DNA from: Desulfobacteraceae bacterium
GTDB taxonomy: Bacteria; Desulfobacterota; Desulfobacteria; Desulfobacterales; JAABSP01
Length of the DNA stretch: 52,375 bases
Assembly: GCA_011390345.1 (NCBI GenBank)
Contig: JAABSP010000038.1
Location: 1 to 52,375 of the forward strand
Direction: 5' to 3'
Positions 35,928 to 46,683 of the stretch are shown here, in pieces. Numbering within the stretch: position 1 is the stretch's first letter; every line of letters begins with the position of its first letter. The position numbers were made by a program, and so were the translations under genes. The notes beneath the pieces are model-generated. The model made no database searches. It was not told the DNA's origin and worked only from the letters and a program-made list of their open reading frames with translations.

Positions 35928-36854
35928 ATGAAATCGAGATTTACCCTTTTCCTGTTGAGCACTTCGGGCGCTCCGGCATGGCAGTTCACATTTTCCAAAA
36001 AGCTGCTGACGGTCATTTCCATCCTCTGCTTCCTCTTCCTCGGCCTGATCGGCGCCGGCATCTACGACTATTACAACCTCAAGACCGCAGCGCTCTACAA
36101 TCAGTACCTGAAGAACCGCCTTTCGGACCAGGGGGAGAAGATGGCGCTTCAGCAGGATCAGATCCGCGTCTTTGCCGGGGAGATCGACAACCTGAAAAAC
36201 GATCTTCTGTCCTTAAACGATTTTGAAAAGAAGATCCGGATCGTTGCCGGCCTCGATGATAACGAGGATATGCCGCAGCTCTTCGGCATCGGCGGCGCGG
36301 TTCCCGAGGATCTTGCGCCCGGGGCCGATCTTTCGAAAAAGCATTCGACGCTGATACGGCGGATGCACGAGCAGGTAGCGGAGATCGACACGGCTCTGAT
36401 GGTTCAGCAGAAGGGTTTTGCTTCGATCATCGACCATATCGGCAAACAGCGGAACTTCCTGGCCTCCCGCCCCTCTATCCGGCCCACGGACGGATATATC
36501 TCCTCCCCCTTCGGCCACCGGAAATCCCCCTTTACGGACCTTCCCGAATTCCACAGCGGGCTCGACATCGCGAACCGGGAGGGGACCAAAATCCTTGCAA
36601 CTGCCGACGGAACCATCACCTATGCCGGCAGTAAGGGCGCAATGGGCAAAATGGTCATGATCAATCACGGCTACGGAATGGCCACCCGGTACGGCCATCT
36701 CAGCAAGATCCTGAAAAAGTCCGGCGAGCGGGTCAAAAGGGGCGAGACCATCGCGGAGATGGGCAATACTGGCCGCTCCACCGGCTCCCATGTCCACTAT
36801 GAGATTCTGCTCAACGGCGTTCCCCTGGACCCGACAGATCACATCCTCAACTGA
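35928..36854 (+). CDS. Membrane-anchored M23 (LytM) peptidase-family protein
   Basis: A 308-residue envelope protein. The N-terminus has a membrane helix (about residues 22-45, LLTVISILCFLFLGLIGAG), then a coiled coil (about residues 50-100). The C-terminal M23 domain has the zinc ligands His and Asp in FHSGLDIANREG and HxH in TGSHVHYEILLNG, with RYGHLSKI between them. It probably cuts peptide cross-links in peptidoglycan or activates such an enzyme. ATG 35928 follows GGCGGA; the open frame upstream lacks a start with a ribosome site. It precedes secA by 185 bases. Confidence 0.9.
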   Translation: MKSRFTLFLLSTSGAPAWQFTFSKKLLTVISILCFLFLGLIGAGIYDYYNLKTAALYNQYLKNRLSDQGEKMALQQDQIRVFAGEIDNLKNDLLSLNDFEKKIRIVAGLDDNEDMPQLFGIGGAVPEDLAPGADLSKKHSTLIRRMHEQVAEIDTALMVQQKGFASIIDHIGKQRNFLASRPSIRPTDGYISSPFGHRKSPFTDLPEFHSGLDIANREGTKILATADGTITYAGSKGAMGKMVMINHGYGMATRYGHLSKILKKSGERVKRGETIAEMGNTGRSTGSHVHYEILLNGVPLDPTDHILN

Positions 36855-37039
36855 TCCTAAATTGATATTGGCCATCTTCTCTTAAAACAGAGCGCAGCTT
36901 CTCCTTTTCCGCACCCTCCCTTCCTTCCCCCCCAAAAGGGGCCTACCCTTTACAAACCCTTCGACAAACTTACCTTTTATATGTTATGGTTTCTTTTTGA
37001 AAAACGAACAAAACCACCATCCAAAGGAATACGCTTTCA

Positions 37040-39562
37040 ATGATATTGAACTTTCTGACCAAGGTTTTCGGAAGCAAGAATGAACGGGAACTGAAACGGC
37101 TCTATCCGTATGTGGAGCAGATCAACGGGCTGGAGCCGGAGATACAGGCATTGAGCGATGCGGCGCTACAGGATAAAACCCCGGAATTCAAAATCCGCTA
37201 TCAGGAGGGGGAGACTTTGAAAGATCTGCTGCCCGAGGCATTTGCCGTGGTCCGGGAGGCATCGGTTCGGGCTCTGGGGATGCGCCATTTCGATATGCAG
37301 CTCATCGGCGGGATTGTGCTCCACCAAGGTAAGATCGCTGAGATGAAGACCGGCGAAGGTAAGACCCTGGTCTCCACCCTGCCGGCATATCTCAACGCGA
37401 TAACCGGTAAAGGGGTCCACATCATAACCGTCAATGACTATCTGGCCCGCCGCGATACCGAGTGGATGGGCAAAATCTACAATTTTCTGGGGATGAGCGT
37501 CGGGACAATTCTCCACGGCCTGAACGACGAGGAGCGGAAGGCCTCCTACGGCGCGGACATCACCTACGGAACCAACAACGAGTTCGGCTTCGACTATCTC
37601 CGCGACAACATGAAGTTCGAGCGGGAGGCACTGGTCCAGCGGGATCTTCACTTTGCCATCGTTGACGAGGTGGACTCGATCCTGATCGACGAGGCCCGGA
37701 CCCCGCTGATCATCTCGGGGCCGGCCGAAAAATCGACAGATCTCTACTACCAGGTGAACCAGCTCATTCCGACCCTGCAGGAGGAGCGGGACTACACCAT
37801 CGACGAGAAGGCCCGCACCGTGATGATCAACGAGGAGGGGATCGGACGGGCCGAGAAGTTTTTAGATGTGGAAAACCTCTACGACCCCCAGAACATAGAA
37901 CTCCTCCACCATGTCAACCAGGGGCTCAAGGCGTATTCGCTTTTCAAGCGGGATGTGGACTACATCGTCAAAGAGGGCGAGGTGATCATTGTGGACGAGT
38001 TCACAGGACGCCTCATGCCGGGCCGGCGCTACAGCGAGGGGCTCCACCAGGCCCTGGAGGCCAAAGAAGGGGTCAAGATCGAAAACGAGAACCAGACCCT
38101 TGCCACCGTAACCTTTCAGAACTACTTTCGGATGTATGACAAGCTCTCGGGCATGACCGGAACCGCGGACACCGAGGCGGCCGAGTTCAAGAAGATCTAC
38201 GACCTCGACGTGGTGATCATCCCCACCAACATGCCCATGATCCGCATCGACCATTCCGATGTGATCTACAAGACCCGGCCCGAGAAATACAACGCGGTCC
38301 TGGATGAGATCGAGGACTGCTACCGGCGGGGCCAGCCGGTGCTGGTGGGAACCGTCTCCATCGATGTTTCGGAGCAGTTGAGTACAAAGCTCAAGCGCCG
38401 GGGCATCCCCCACTCGGTGTTGAACGCGAAAAACCACGAAAAAGAGGCCGAGATCGTCTCCCAGGCGGGCCAGGCCAAATCGGTCACCATCTCCACCAAC
38501 ATGGCGGGCCGGGGAACCGACATCGTTCTGGGCGAGGGGGTCAGGGAGGTTGGGGGGCTGCACATCCTCGGCACGGAGCGGCATGAGAGCCGGCGGATCG
38601 ACAACCAGCTCCGGGGCCGTTCGGGCCGTCAGGGGGACCCGGGCTCATCGAGATTCTATCTGGCCCTGGAAGACGACCTCCTCCGGATCTTCGGCGGAGA
38701 GCGGATCAAAAGCCTGATGGAGCGGATGGGCATGGAGGAGGGCGAGCCGATCGAGAACCGGCTCATCAGCCGCCAGATCGAAGGGGCTCAGGCCAAGGTC
38801 GAGGGCCGCAACTTCGATGTCCGGAAGCACCTGCTGGAGTATGACGATGTGATGAACCAGCAGCGGGAGGTGATCTACGAACAGCGTCGCGAGGCCCTTC
38901 GCGGGGAGAACCTCAGAGACTCCATCATCGAGATGATCGAAGACAAGGCCGAGGAGATCACCGACATCTATGCCAGCGACATGATTCCCGCGGCCGAGTG
39001 GGACATGGAGGGGCTCAAGGAAGCGGTCTACAAACATTTCAATTTTCGTATTGCTCTTGACGAAGAGGAGGAAGACGGGTTAAACACAGAGATACTCGCC
39101 CAGAAGATCGCGGCCGCTGCCGTAAAACGATACGAGGAAAAAGAGGCCGAGATCGGAGCCGATGAATTCAGAAATGTGGAACGATACTTCATGCTGCAGA
39201 GCGTAGATTCCCTGTGGAAAGATCATCTGCTGAGCATGGATCACCTCAAGGAGGGAATCGGACTGCGGGGATATGCCCAGCAGCATCCCCTGATCGTCTA
39301 CAAAAAGGAGGGCTTCGATCTCTTCCAGAACATGATCTCCCGGATCAAGGAAGAGGTGCTGGAGATTCTCTTCAAGATCCGATTTGTCTCTCCGGAGAAG
39401 ATGGCCGAGCTGAACCGTCCCAAAGAGCAGAATCTGACCTTTCAGGGCGCGGACAAGGCCGAGACCCGAAAGCCGGTGAAAAGAGAAGGGGAGAAGGTGG
39501 GGAGAAACGTCCCCTGTCCCTGCGGCAGCGGAAAGAAATATAAAAAATGTTGCGGAAAATAA
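37040..39562 (+). CDS. secA: Preprotein translocase ATPase SecA
   Basis: The 840-residue motor that drives unfolded preproteins through SecYEG. Walker A is [17 protein letters not shown], and the DEAD-type motif is [33 protein letters not shown] and [19 protein letters not shown] belong to the second motor domain. The C-terminus ends in the zinc-binding SEC-C motif [15 protein letters not shown], which binds SecB or ribosomes. Full length and intact. clpS follows after 21 bases. Confidence 0.98.
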   Translation: MILNFLTKVFGSKNERELKRLYPYVEQINGLEPEIQALSDAALQDKTPEFKIRYQEGETLKDLLPEAFAVVREASVRALGMRHFDMQLIGGIVLHQGKIAEMKTGEGKTLVSTLPAYLNAITGKGVHIITVNDYLARRDTEWMGKIYNFLGMSVGTILHGLNDEERKASYGADITYGTNNEFGFDYLRDNMKFEREALVQRDLHFAIVDEVDSILIDEARTPLIISGPAEKSTDLYYQVNQLIPTLQEERDYTIDEKARTVMINEEGIGRAEKFLDVENLYDPQNIELLHHVNQGLKAYSLFKRDVDYIVKEGEVIIVDEFTGRLMPGRRYSEGLHQALEAKEGVKIENENQTLATVTFQNYFRMYDKLSGMTGTADTEAAEFKKIYDLDVVIIPTNMPMIRIDHSDVIYKTRPEKYNAVLDEIEDCYRRGQPVLVGTVSIDVSEQLSTKLKRRGIPHSVLNAKNHEKEAEIVSQAGQAKSVTISTNMAGRGTDIVLGEGVREVGGLHILGTERHESRRIDNQLRGRSGRQGDPGSSRFYLALEDDLLRIFGGERIKSLMERMGMEEGEPIENRLISRQIEGAQAKVEGRNFDVRKHLLEYDDVMNQQREVIYEQRREALRGENLRDSIIEMIEDKAEEITDIYASDMIPAAEWDMEGLKEAVYKHFNFRIALDEEEEDGLNTEILAQKIAAAAVKRYEEKEAEIGADEFRNVERYFMLQSVDSLWKDHLLSMDHLKEGIGLRGYAQQHPLIVYKKEGFDLFQNMISRIKEEVLEILFKIRFVSPEKMAELNRPKEQNLTFQGADKAETRKPVKREGEKVGRNVPCPCGSGKKYKKCCGK

Positions 39563-39583
39563 ACGGTCTAGAGGAGCGTCCAT

Positions 39584-39898
39584 ATGAGTCCCTATAGTCC
39601 GGAACTGGAAGACGAGGTTATCTCCAAAAGCGAAGAGGAGATCGAAGAACCCTCTCTGTATAAGGTTCTCCTCCACAATGACGACTACACGACCATGGAG
39701 TTCGTCGTCGAGATCCTCATGTATGTCTTCAACAAATCACCCGAAGATGCCATGCGCATCATGCTCAACGTCCACCGCGAGGGAATCGGCGTCTGCGGCG
39801 TCTACTCCTTTGAGGTAGCGGAAACAAAAGTGGATACGGTCGAGGCCTTGGCCCGGGAGAAGGGCTTTCCACTCAAATGTACGATGGAGGAAGAGTAG
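39584..39898 (+). CDS. clpS: ClpS adaptor protein
   Basis: A 104-residue adaptor that brings N-degron substrates to ClpA. The core opens LYKVLLHNDDYTTMEFVVEI, with the substrate-contact Asn-Asp pair, and includes MLNVHREGIGVCGVYSFEVA. The flexible acidic N-terminus is rich in Glu. It lies three bases before clpA. Confidence 0.96.
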   Translation: MSPYSPELEDEVISKSEEEIEEPSLYKVLLHNDDYTTMEFVVEILMYVFNKSPEDAMRIMLNVHREGIGVCGVYSFEVAETKVDTVEALAREKGFPLKCTMEEE

Positions 39899-39901
39899 AC
39901 C

Positions 39902-42151
<2,250 letters not shown>

Positions 42152-42168
42152 AGATACCATAGACTTCG

Positions 42169-42864
42169 ATGCCCGTATTTCTGCTGTCAGCAGATCGGAT
42201 CGATTTCCCCTCCCCCGGCCGCGCCCGGCAGGACGGCCTGCTTGCGGTGGGGGGAGATCTCTCCCTCCCCCGCCTCCTTCGGGCCTACGAGATGGGAATA
42301 TTCCCTTGGTATGCTGAAGGAGACCCCATCATCTGGTGGTCCCCGGACCCCCGCCTCGTTCTCTACCCCAAAGATTTAAAGATCTCCAAAAGCCTGCAGA
42401 AGATCCTCCGCCAGAACCGATTCCACGTCACCCTGGACACGGCCTTTCCTGATGTTATCCGGGAGTGTGCCATAGTGCGCCGGGAAAAGGGGGAGGAGAC
42501 ATGGCTGGTTTCGGAGATGATCGATGCCTACATCGACCTCCATCGCGCAGGATATGCCCACTCGGCCGAGGCCTGGAGCGATGGCCGCCTGGTAGGAGGG
42601 CTTTACGGCGTCTCCCAGGGGAGTTGTTTCTTCGGCGAGTCCATGTTCGCACGCACCAGCAACGCCTCGAAAGTCGCGTTTGTCCTCCTGGTGGAGCAGT
42701 TGAAAGCCTGGGGGATCGATCTGATCGACTGCCAGGTTCCCACGGGCCATCTCAAGCGGCTCGGTGCAAGGGAGATCCCCCGGGAGCGGTTTCTGGATCA
42801 ACTCGAGAAGCGGCTGAAAATCCCCACCCGGCTGGGGAGATGGCGTTTTGACCCTTCTTCCTGA
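42169..42864 (+). CDS. aat: Leucyl/phenylalanyl-tRNA-protein transferase
   Basis: A 231-residue enzyme that adds Leu or Phe to proteins starting with Lys or Arg, making N-degrons for ClpS-ClpAP. The N-terminal FPSPGRARQDGLLAVGGDLS is followed by YEMGIFPWYAEGDPIIWWSP and by FFGESMFARTSNASKVAFV. DCQVPTGHLKRLGAREIPR is the C-terminal motif. It follows clpA by 17 bases, putting the N-degron writer, adaptor and unfoldase in one operon. Confidence 0.97.
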   Translation: MPVFLLSADRIDFPSPGRARQDGLLAVGGDLSLPRLLRAYEMGIFPWYAEGDPIIWWSPDPRLVLYPKDLKISKSLQKILRQNRFHVTLDTAFPDVIRECAIVRREKGEETWLVSEMIDAYIDLHRAGYAHSAEAWSDGRLVGGLYGVSQGSCFFGESMFARTSNASKVAFVLLVEQLKAWGIDLIDCQVPTGHLKRLGAREIPRERFLDQLEKRLKIPTRLGRWRFDPSS

Positions 42865-43152
42865 AAAATAATTTCTCCTTGGAATGCCCTTTCCCGGGCA
42901 TGCTCTTCCCCTGTAAATTCTCGCAGTTCCCCTCCCCTACTCCGGCCTGTCCGGAAAGGAAGACCCTCCATGTATTGTATAAAAGTTCATAAGGAATTCA
43001 GAAGAAGAATTAGCGTGAGATTTGATGCAAAAGTAGGGTTTCCACTTATTCCGTTATCAATCTAAGCTTTATAAAATACTTAATATTTTGCAAGATTACC
43101 TTGGTGTTCGACTTGCACCTTCACTTACCAGTCGAAAAGGATGTGGTTCTCG
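42865..43152 (+). other. AT-rich gap before the chemoreceptor operon
   Basis: A small hairpin, TGCCC (42885-42889) with GGGCA (42896-42900), lies after aat but lacks a T-run. From about 42970 to 43110 the DNA is clearly AT-rich and probably holds the promoter of the chemoreceptor operon, with TATAAAATAC near 43070. No clear -35 or sigma-28 motif was found, and no gene. Confidence 0.4.
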
Positions 43153-44745
43153 ATGAAGTCTATTCACCTGTCCGTGTTCATGAAAATATGGCTGAGCATC
43201 AGTATTCTGATCATCGGCTATCTTTTTTCCATTGGTGTGGTCCATTTTGCCGGCATGCATATGAAAAATAAGATGCATGGGATTTCAGATGGCCTGTTTC
43301 CCGCGGCGAGTTATACACAGAAGGCGCTGAGCAATTTTGAAAAGCAGATGGGCTTTTATGAGGATGCTGTTGTACTGGGGGAGACCGATAAAATTGATCA
43401 GGCCGAAACGCCATACCAGGAAGTGATCAACGCTCTGGAGGCTTTTGCGGCCCTGCCGGAACTCCCTTTGAACCGAATCCGGTACGCCAAGAATCTGCGC
43501 CGTGAAATCAAGGAATATACCCGCAAGGCCTCGTCGATGTATCAGGAGATGGCTTCGGGAAACATGACGGACGCGCCTGCCGAAGCAGCCAAGAAGATGG
43601 CCCAGGGGCGAACACGGCTGGAAGGCCGGCTCTCGTATCTGGCCGAGCATATTTCAAAGGATCTGGAGAAGAGCATCAACTCCACATTGGCATTCTTCAA
43701 CCGGCAGCAGTTCTTCAATTTCATCGTCTTTGCCGTGGTTCTTCTGCTTTCCCTGGGGCTGGTCTGGCAGGTTACCCGGAACCAGATCGTTGCCCCGATC
43801 GAGCGGGCAATCTACCAGTTGAGACAGGTGAGCCAGCGGGTGGCCGACACCTCCGGCAGCGTCTCCGACACCAGCCAATCTCTGGCCAGAGATACCTCGG
43901 AACAGGCATCCAGTCTCCAGCAGACCTCCGCATCCATGGCAGAATTGGCCGAAATGACCAGGCGCAATGCCGAAAATGCCCAGGAGTCCAAAGAGATGAC
44001 GACCGAGGCCGGGCAGATCGTGGAACAGGTCAACAGACACATGTCGGAGCTGACCGGAGCCATCCAGGAGATCACCCGGTCCAGCCAGGAGACAGCCAAG
44101 ATCATCAAACTCATTGAGGAGATCGCGTTTCAGACCAACCTGCTGGCCCTGAATGCTGCTGTGGAGGCGGCACGGGCCGGCCAGTCGGGCCGTGGCTTCT
44201 CGGTGGTGGCCGAGGAGGTCCGAAGCCTGGCCAGCCGGGTCTCCCAGGCGGCCGAGAAGACCACCAAACTCATCACGGATACTGTAAAGGCAGTGGAAAA
44301 CGGGGATCGACTGGCCAGTGCCACAGCCGAGGCATTTCAGCAGAACATCCGGATTTCCAATAAGATCGGAAATCTGTCAGAGGAGATTCTGGCATCTTCT
44401 TTGGAGCAGTCCAAGGGGCTCGATCAGACAACCCAATCTGTTGCGCAGATCGACACAGTTGTCCAGTCCAATACCCTCAGGGCCGAAGCCTCAGCCGAAG
44501 CAGCACAGGAATTGTCGCAGCAGACCGATATCATGGCCCATATCGTGGACCAACTCTCTGCGCTGGTCAAAGGAAAGCATCAACGGCAAACCGCTGCTCC
44601 GGAACCCGCGCCTCCCTTTTATATCGAAGATCCTGCGGGAAAAAAGAGACAAGGCCTCACCCACAGGATTTCGCGGTTTTTTTCAAAGGGAGAATTCCAA
44701 CAAAGAAGAACTGCTGTTACCCCGATGAAAAGGAGCAAGATATGA
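43153..44745 (+). CDS. Methyl-accepting chemotaxis protein
   Basis: A 530-residue transmembrane chemoreceptor. TM1 (about residues 9-31) and TM2 (about 190-210) enclose a periplasmic domain of about 155 residues, predicted to be helical, with many Lys and Glu and no known-fold motif seen. A HAMP-like linker follows, then the long cytoplasmic coiled coil with the signalling tip [19 protein letters not shown] and [15 protein letters not shown]. No CheR pentapeptide at the C-terminus. ATG 43153 is chosen over ATG 43141 because AAAGGA lies 11 bases before it. It overlaps the next gene (ATGA), a periplasmic binding protein. Confidence 0.93.
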   Translation: MKSIHLSVFMKIWLSISILIIGYLFSIGVVHFAGMHMKNKMHGISDGLFPAASYTQKALSNFEKQMGFYEDAVVLGETDKIDQAETPYQEVINALEAFAALPELPLNRIRYAKNLRREIKEYTRKASSMYQEMASGNMTDAPAEAAKKMAQGRTRLEGRLSYLAEHISKDLEKSINSTLAFFNRQQFFNFIVFAVVLLLSLGLVWQVTRNQIVAPIERAIYQLRQVSQRVADTSGSVSDTSQSLARDTSEQASSLQQTSASMAELAEMTRRNAENAQESKEMTTEAGQIVEQVNRHMSELTGAIQEITRSSQETAKIIKLIEEIAFQTNLLALNAAVEAARAGQSGRGFSVVAEEVRSLASRVSQAAEKTTKLITDTVKAVENGDRLASATAEAFQQNIRISNKIGNLSEEILASSLEQSKGLDQTTQSVAQIDTVVQSNTLRAEASAEAAQELSQQTDIMAHIVDQLSALVKGKHQRQTAAPEPAPPFYIEDPAGKKRQGLTHRISRFFSKGEFQQRRTAVTPMKRSKI

Positions 44746-45188
44746 ACCGTTTCCTGTCTGTTATCCTGTCGATTTTCTCTCTGATCCTCCTGATCCCGGA
44801 TTTTACCCCCTGCGCAGGGGCTCAGGAGGTGAAGATCGTGGCCCATCCTGATGTTCCCCGTTACGCGCTCAGCCAGGATGAGATTCAGCAGATCTTTCTG
44901 GGAAGAAATACCCAGTGGGATGAGAACAAGGAGAAGATCCACTTCATCACGCTGGAGGGGGGCGATGTTCATGAACAGTTTGTCCGCAGATTTGTGGGCA
45001 AAACCTCTTCTCAATACGGCAATTACTGGCGGAAAATGGTCTTCACCGGAAAGGGGAGAGCCCCCAAGTCTCTGAAAGACCCCGAGGATGTCGTGGCCTA
45101 TGTCGCAAATACCCGAGGAGCCATTGGGTATGTGCCGTCGGAGACCGATACCAAAGATGTTGGGATAATTTCGGTAACACCCCAATAG
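44742..45188 (+). CDS. Small periplasmic binding protein (PstS-like, single lobe)
   Basis: A 148-residue exported protein. The signal peptide (1 to about 27, ending CAGAQ) is followed by [20 protein letters not shown] and [11 protein letters not shown]. The C-terminus carries [16 protein letters not shown], which is typical of the PBP-like domain family related to phosphate-binding PstS. At about 120 mature residues it is roughly half the usual two-lobe size. It overlaps the receptor gene and precedes a porin gene, so it may present a ligand, perhaps an anion, to the receptor. The ligand is not known. Confidence 0.82.
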   Translation: MNRFLSVILSIFSLILLIPDFTPCAGAQEVKIVAHPDVPRYALSQDEIQQIFLGRNTQWDENKEKIHFITLEGGDVHEQFVRRFVGKTSSQYGNYWRKMVFTGKGRAPKSLKDPEDVVAYVANTRGAIGYVPSETDTKDVGIISVTPQ

Positions 45189-45212
45189 CATTTACCCAGA
45201 GGAGGTTTTTTC

Positions 45213-46583
45213 ATGACCCGACAAATCTTTTTCATGTGCGTTTTCATCATCACGGCCCTGGCTGGCGGGGCCTGGGCCTCTGAATTGTCATCCCTGGACC
45301 TCGACATCCACGGATTTGTCTCCCAGGGCTATCTGAAGAGCGAGGGCAACAACTTTCTGACCGCAGATACCAATGACGGCTCTTTTCAGTTCAACGAGGT
45401 GGGGATCAATCTCAACAAGCGGTTGACCGATTCCCTCCATGTGGGTGTGCAGCTCCTGGCCCGGGATCAGGGGGTGATCGGAAACAACGAGGTGGAGATC
45501 GACTGGGCCTACGGCAATTACCGGTGGCGGGACTGGCTCGGGGTTCGGGCCGGCATCATGCGGATTCCACTGGGGCTGTACAACGAGACCCGGGATCTCG
45601 ATTTTCTGCGCACCAGCATCCTGCTCCCCCAAAGTGTTTACAACGAGAACCTCCGGGACTACTTCAGCCGCATTCGGGGCATCGGCCTGTACGGCGATAT
45701 TCCCATGAACAATGTCGGCTCTTTAGGATATCAACTGATGGTGGGCACGGTCGATATCGACCCGGACGGCGGCGTTGCCCGATCCTCCGAGACCTCGGGC
45801 GTCATGGAGTTTGTCGATTCGGATGTGGGAACCGTTTACAACGGAAGTCTTCAGTGGCATACGCCTCTGGATGGCCTCAGCACCGGGATCACCTACTTTT
45901 ACAACAGCGATGCCGAAGCCCGGGCGAATCTCACCATTCCCCAGGATTCGGGGATGCCGTCGGGGGTCGGACAGGAGCCGGACATCTCCACCGGCCCTGA
46001 CACTGCTGGCCCCGACGCACCTTCCGATATGCCGCCAGGATCTGAAATGCCGCCGGGAATAGGCCAGGATAGTGGAATGCCGAGGCGTCTGGGCCAGCCG
46101 AGCAGCGTGGAGATCCCCTCTGAAATGACCGTGATCGACGAACTGGATGAGTTTGAAGTCTATGTCCTCTCCGCGGAGTATACCTGGAACGACCTGGTCA
46201 TTGCGGCCGAGTATATGAAGATGAACCGGAAGAGCCATCTCAAGGGATTTCCCATGGAATTTGAACTCGATATGGTCGGATACTATCTGAGCGCGGCCTA
46301 CCGGTTCACAGACTGGTTCGAGCTGGGATCATACTATTCCATCTATTATGGGGACGAAGATGACAAAGACGGCGATGATCTCGAAGCCCGGGGGAAGCCC
46401 GATTACCGGGCCTGGCTAAAGGATTTCACCGTGACCACCCGCTTCGATATCAATCCTTACTGGAACTTCAAGCTGGAGGGGCATCTGATGGACGGGGCTG
46501 CCCTGGTCATGGCTCAGGACAACCCGGACGGCTTTGATGAACACTGGTATCTGCTGGCCGCAAAGGTGAGCTTTTACTTTTAA
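45213..46583 (+). CDS. Outer-membrane beta-barrel porin-like protein
   Basis: A 456-residue protein with a signal peptide ending at GGAWAS and alternating strands from LDLDIHGFVSQGYLKSEGN to the C-terminal LLAAKVSFYF. The terminal aromatic is what the BAM complex recognises. The N-terminal part (FNEVGINLNKRLTDSLHVGV, GVRAGIMRIPLGLYNETRD) resembles putative porins found in Desulfobacterota and Gammaproteobacteria. A segment of about 60 residues at 250-310, rich in Gly, Pro, Ser and Met with repeats such as SGMPSGVGQEP and PPGIGQDSGMP, is probably an exposed loop. It follows the binding protein by 24 bases and likely lets the sensed solute enter. Confidence 0.85.
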   Translation: MTRQIFFMCVFIITALAGGAWASELSSLDLDIHGFVSQGYLKSEGNNFLTADTNDGSFQFNEVGINLNKRLTDSLHVGVQLLARDQGVIGNNEVEIDWAYGNYRWRDWLGVRAGIMRIPLGLYNETRDLDFLRTSILLPQSVYNENLRDYFSRIRGIGLYGDIPMNNVGSLGYQLMVGTVDIDPDGGVARSSETSGVMEFVDSDVGTVYNGSLQWHTPLDGLSTGITYFYNSDAEARANLTIPQDSGMPSGVGQEPDISTGPDTAGPDAPSDMPPGSEMPPGIGQDSGMPRRLGQPSSVEIPSEMTVIDELDEFEVYVLSAEYTWNDLVIAAEYMKMNRKSHLKGFPMEFELDMVGYYLSAAYRFTDWFELGSYYSIYYGDEDDKDGDDLEARGKPDYRAWLKDFTVTTRFDINPYWNFKLEGHLMDGAALVMAQDNPDGFDEHWYLLAAKVSFYF

Positions 46584-46628
46584 CCACGCGTTTTCAAAAA
46601 TCACCATAGATGATCCGCGTTAAGCTCT

Positions 46629-46683
46629 GTTCAGCTCCAGTTCAGTTCCAGTTCAGTTCCAGTTCAGCTCCAGTTCAGCTCGA
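46629..46683. repeat. 11-bp tandem repeat at the 3' end of pglZ
   Basis: GTTCAGYTCCA is repeated almost five times. The pglZ stop codon (TCA on the plus strand, 46664-46666) lies inside the fourth unit and the last few codons of pglZ come from the fifth. Eleven bases is not a multiple of three, but each unit carries a potential stop, so copy changes after the stop would not alter the protein. Confidence 0.85.

Noticed and set aside
42885-42900. Terminator after aat
   Set aside because: Five-base stem without a T-run; too weak to call.
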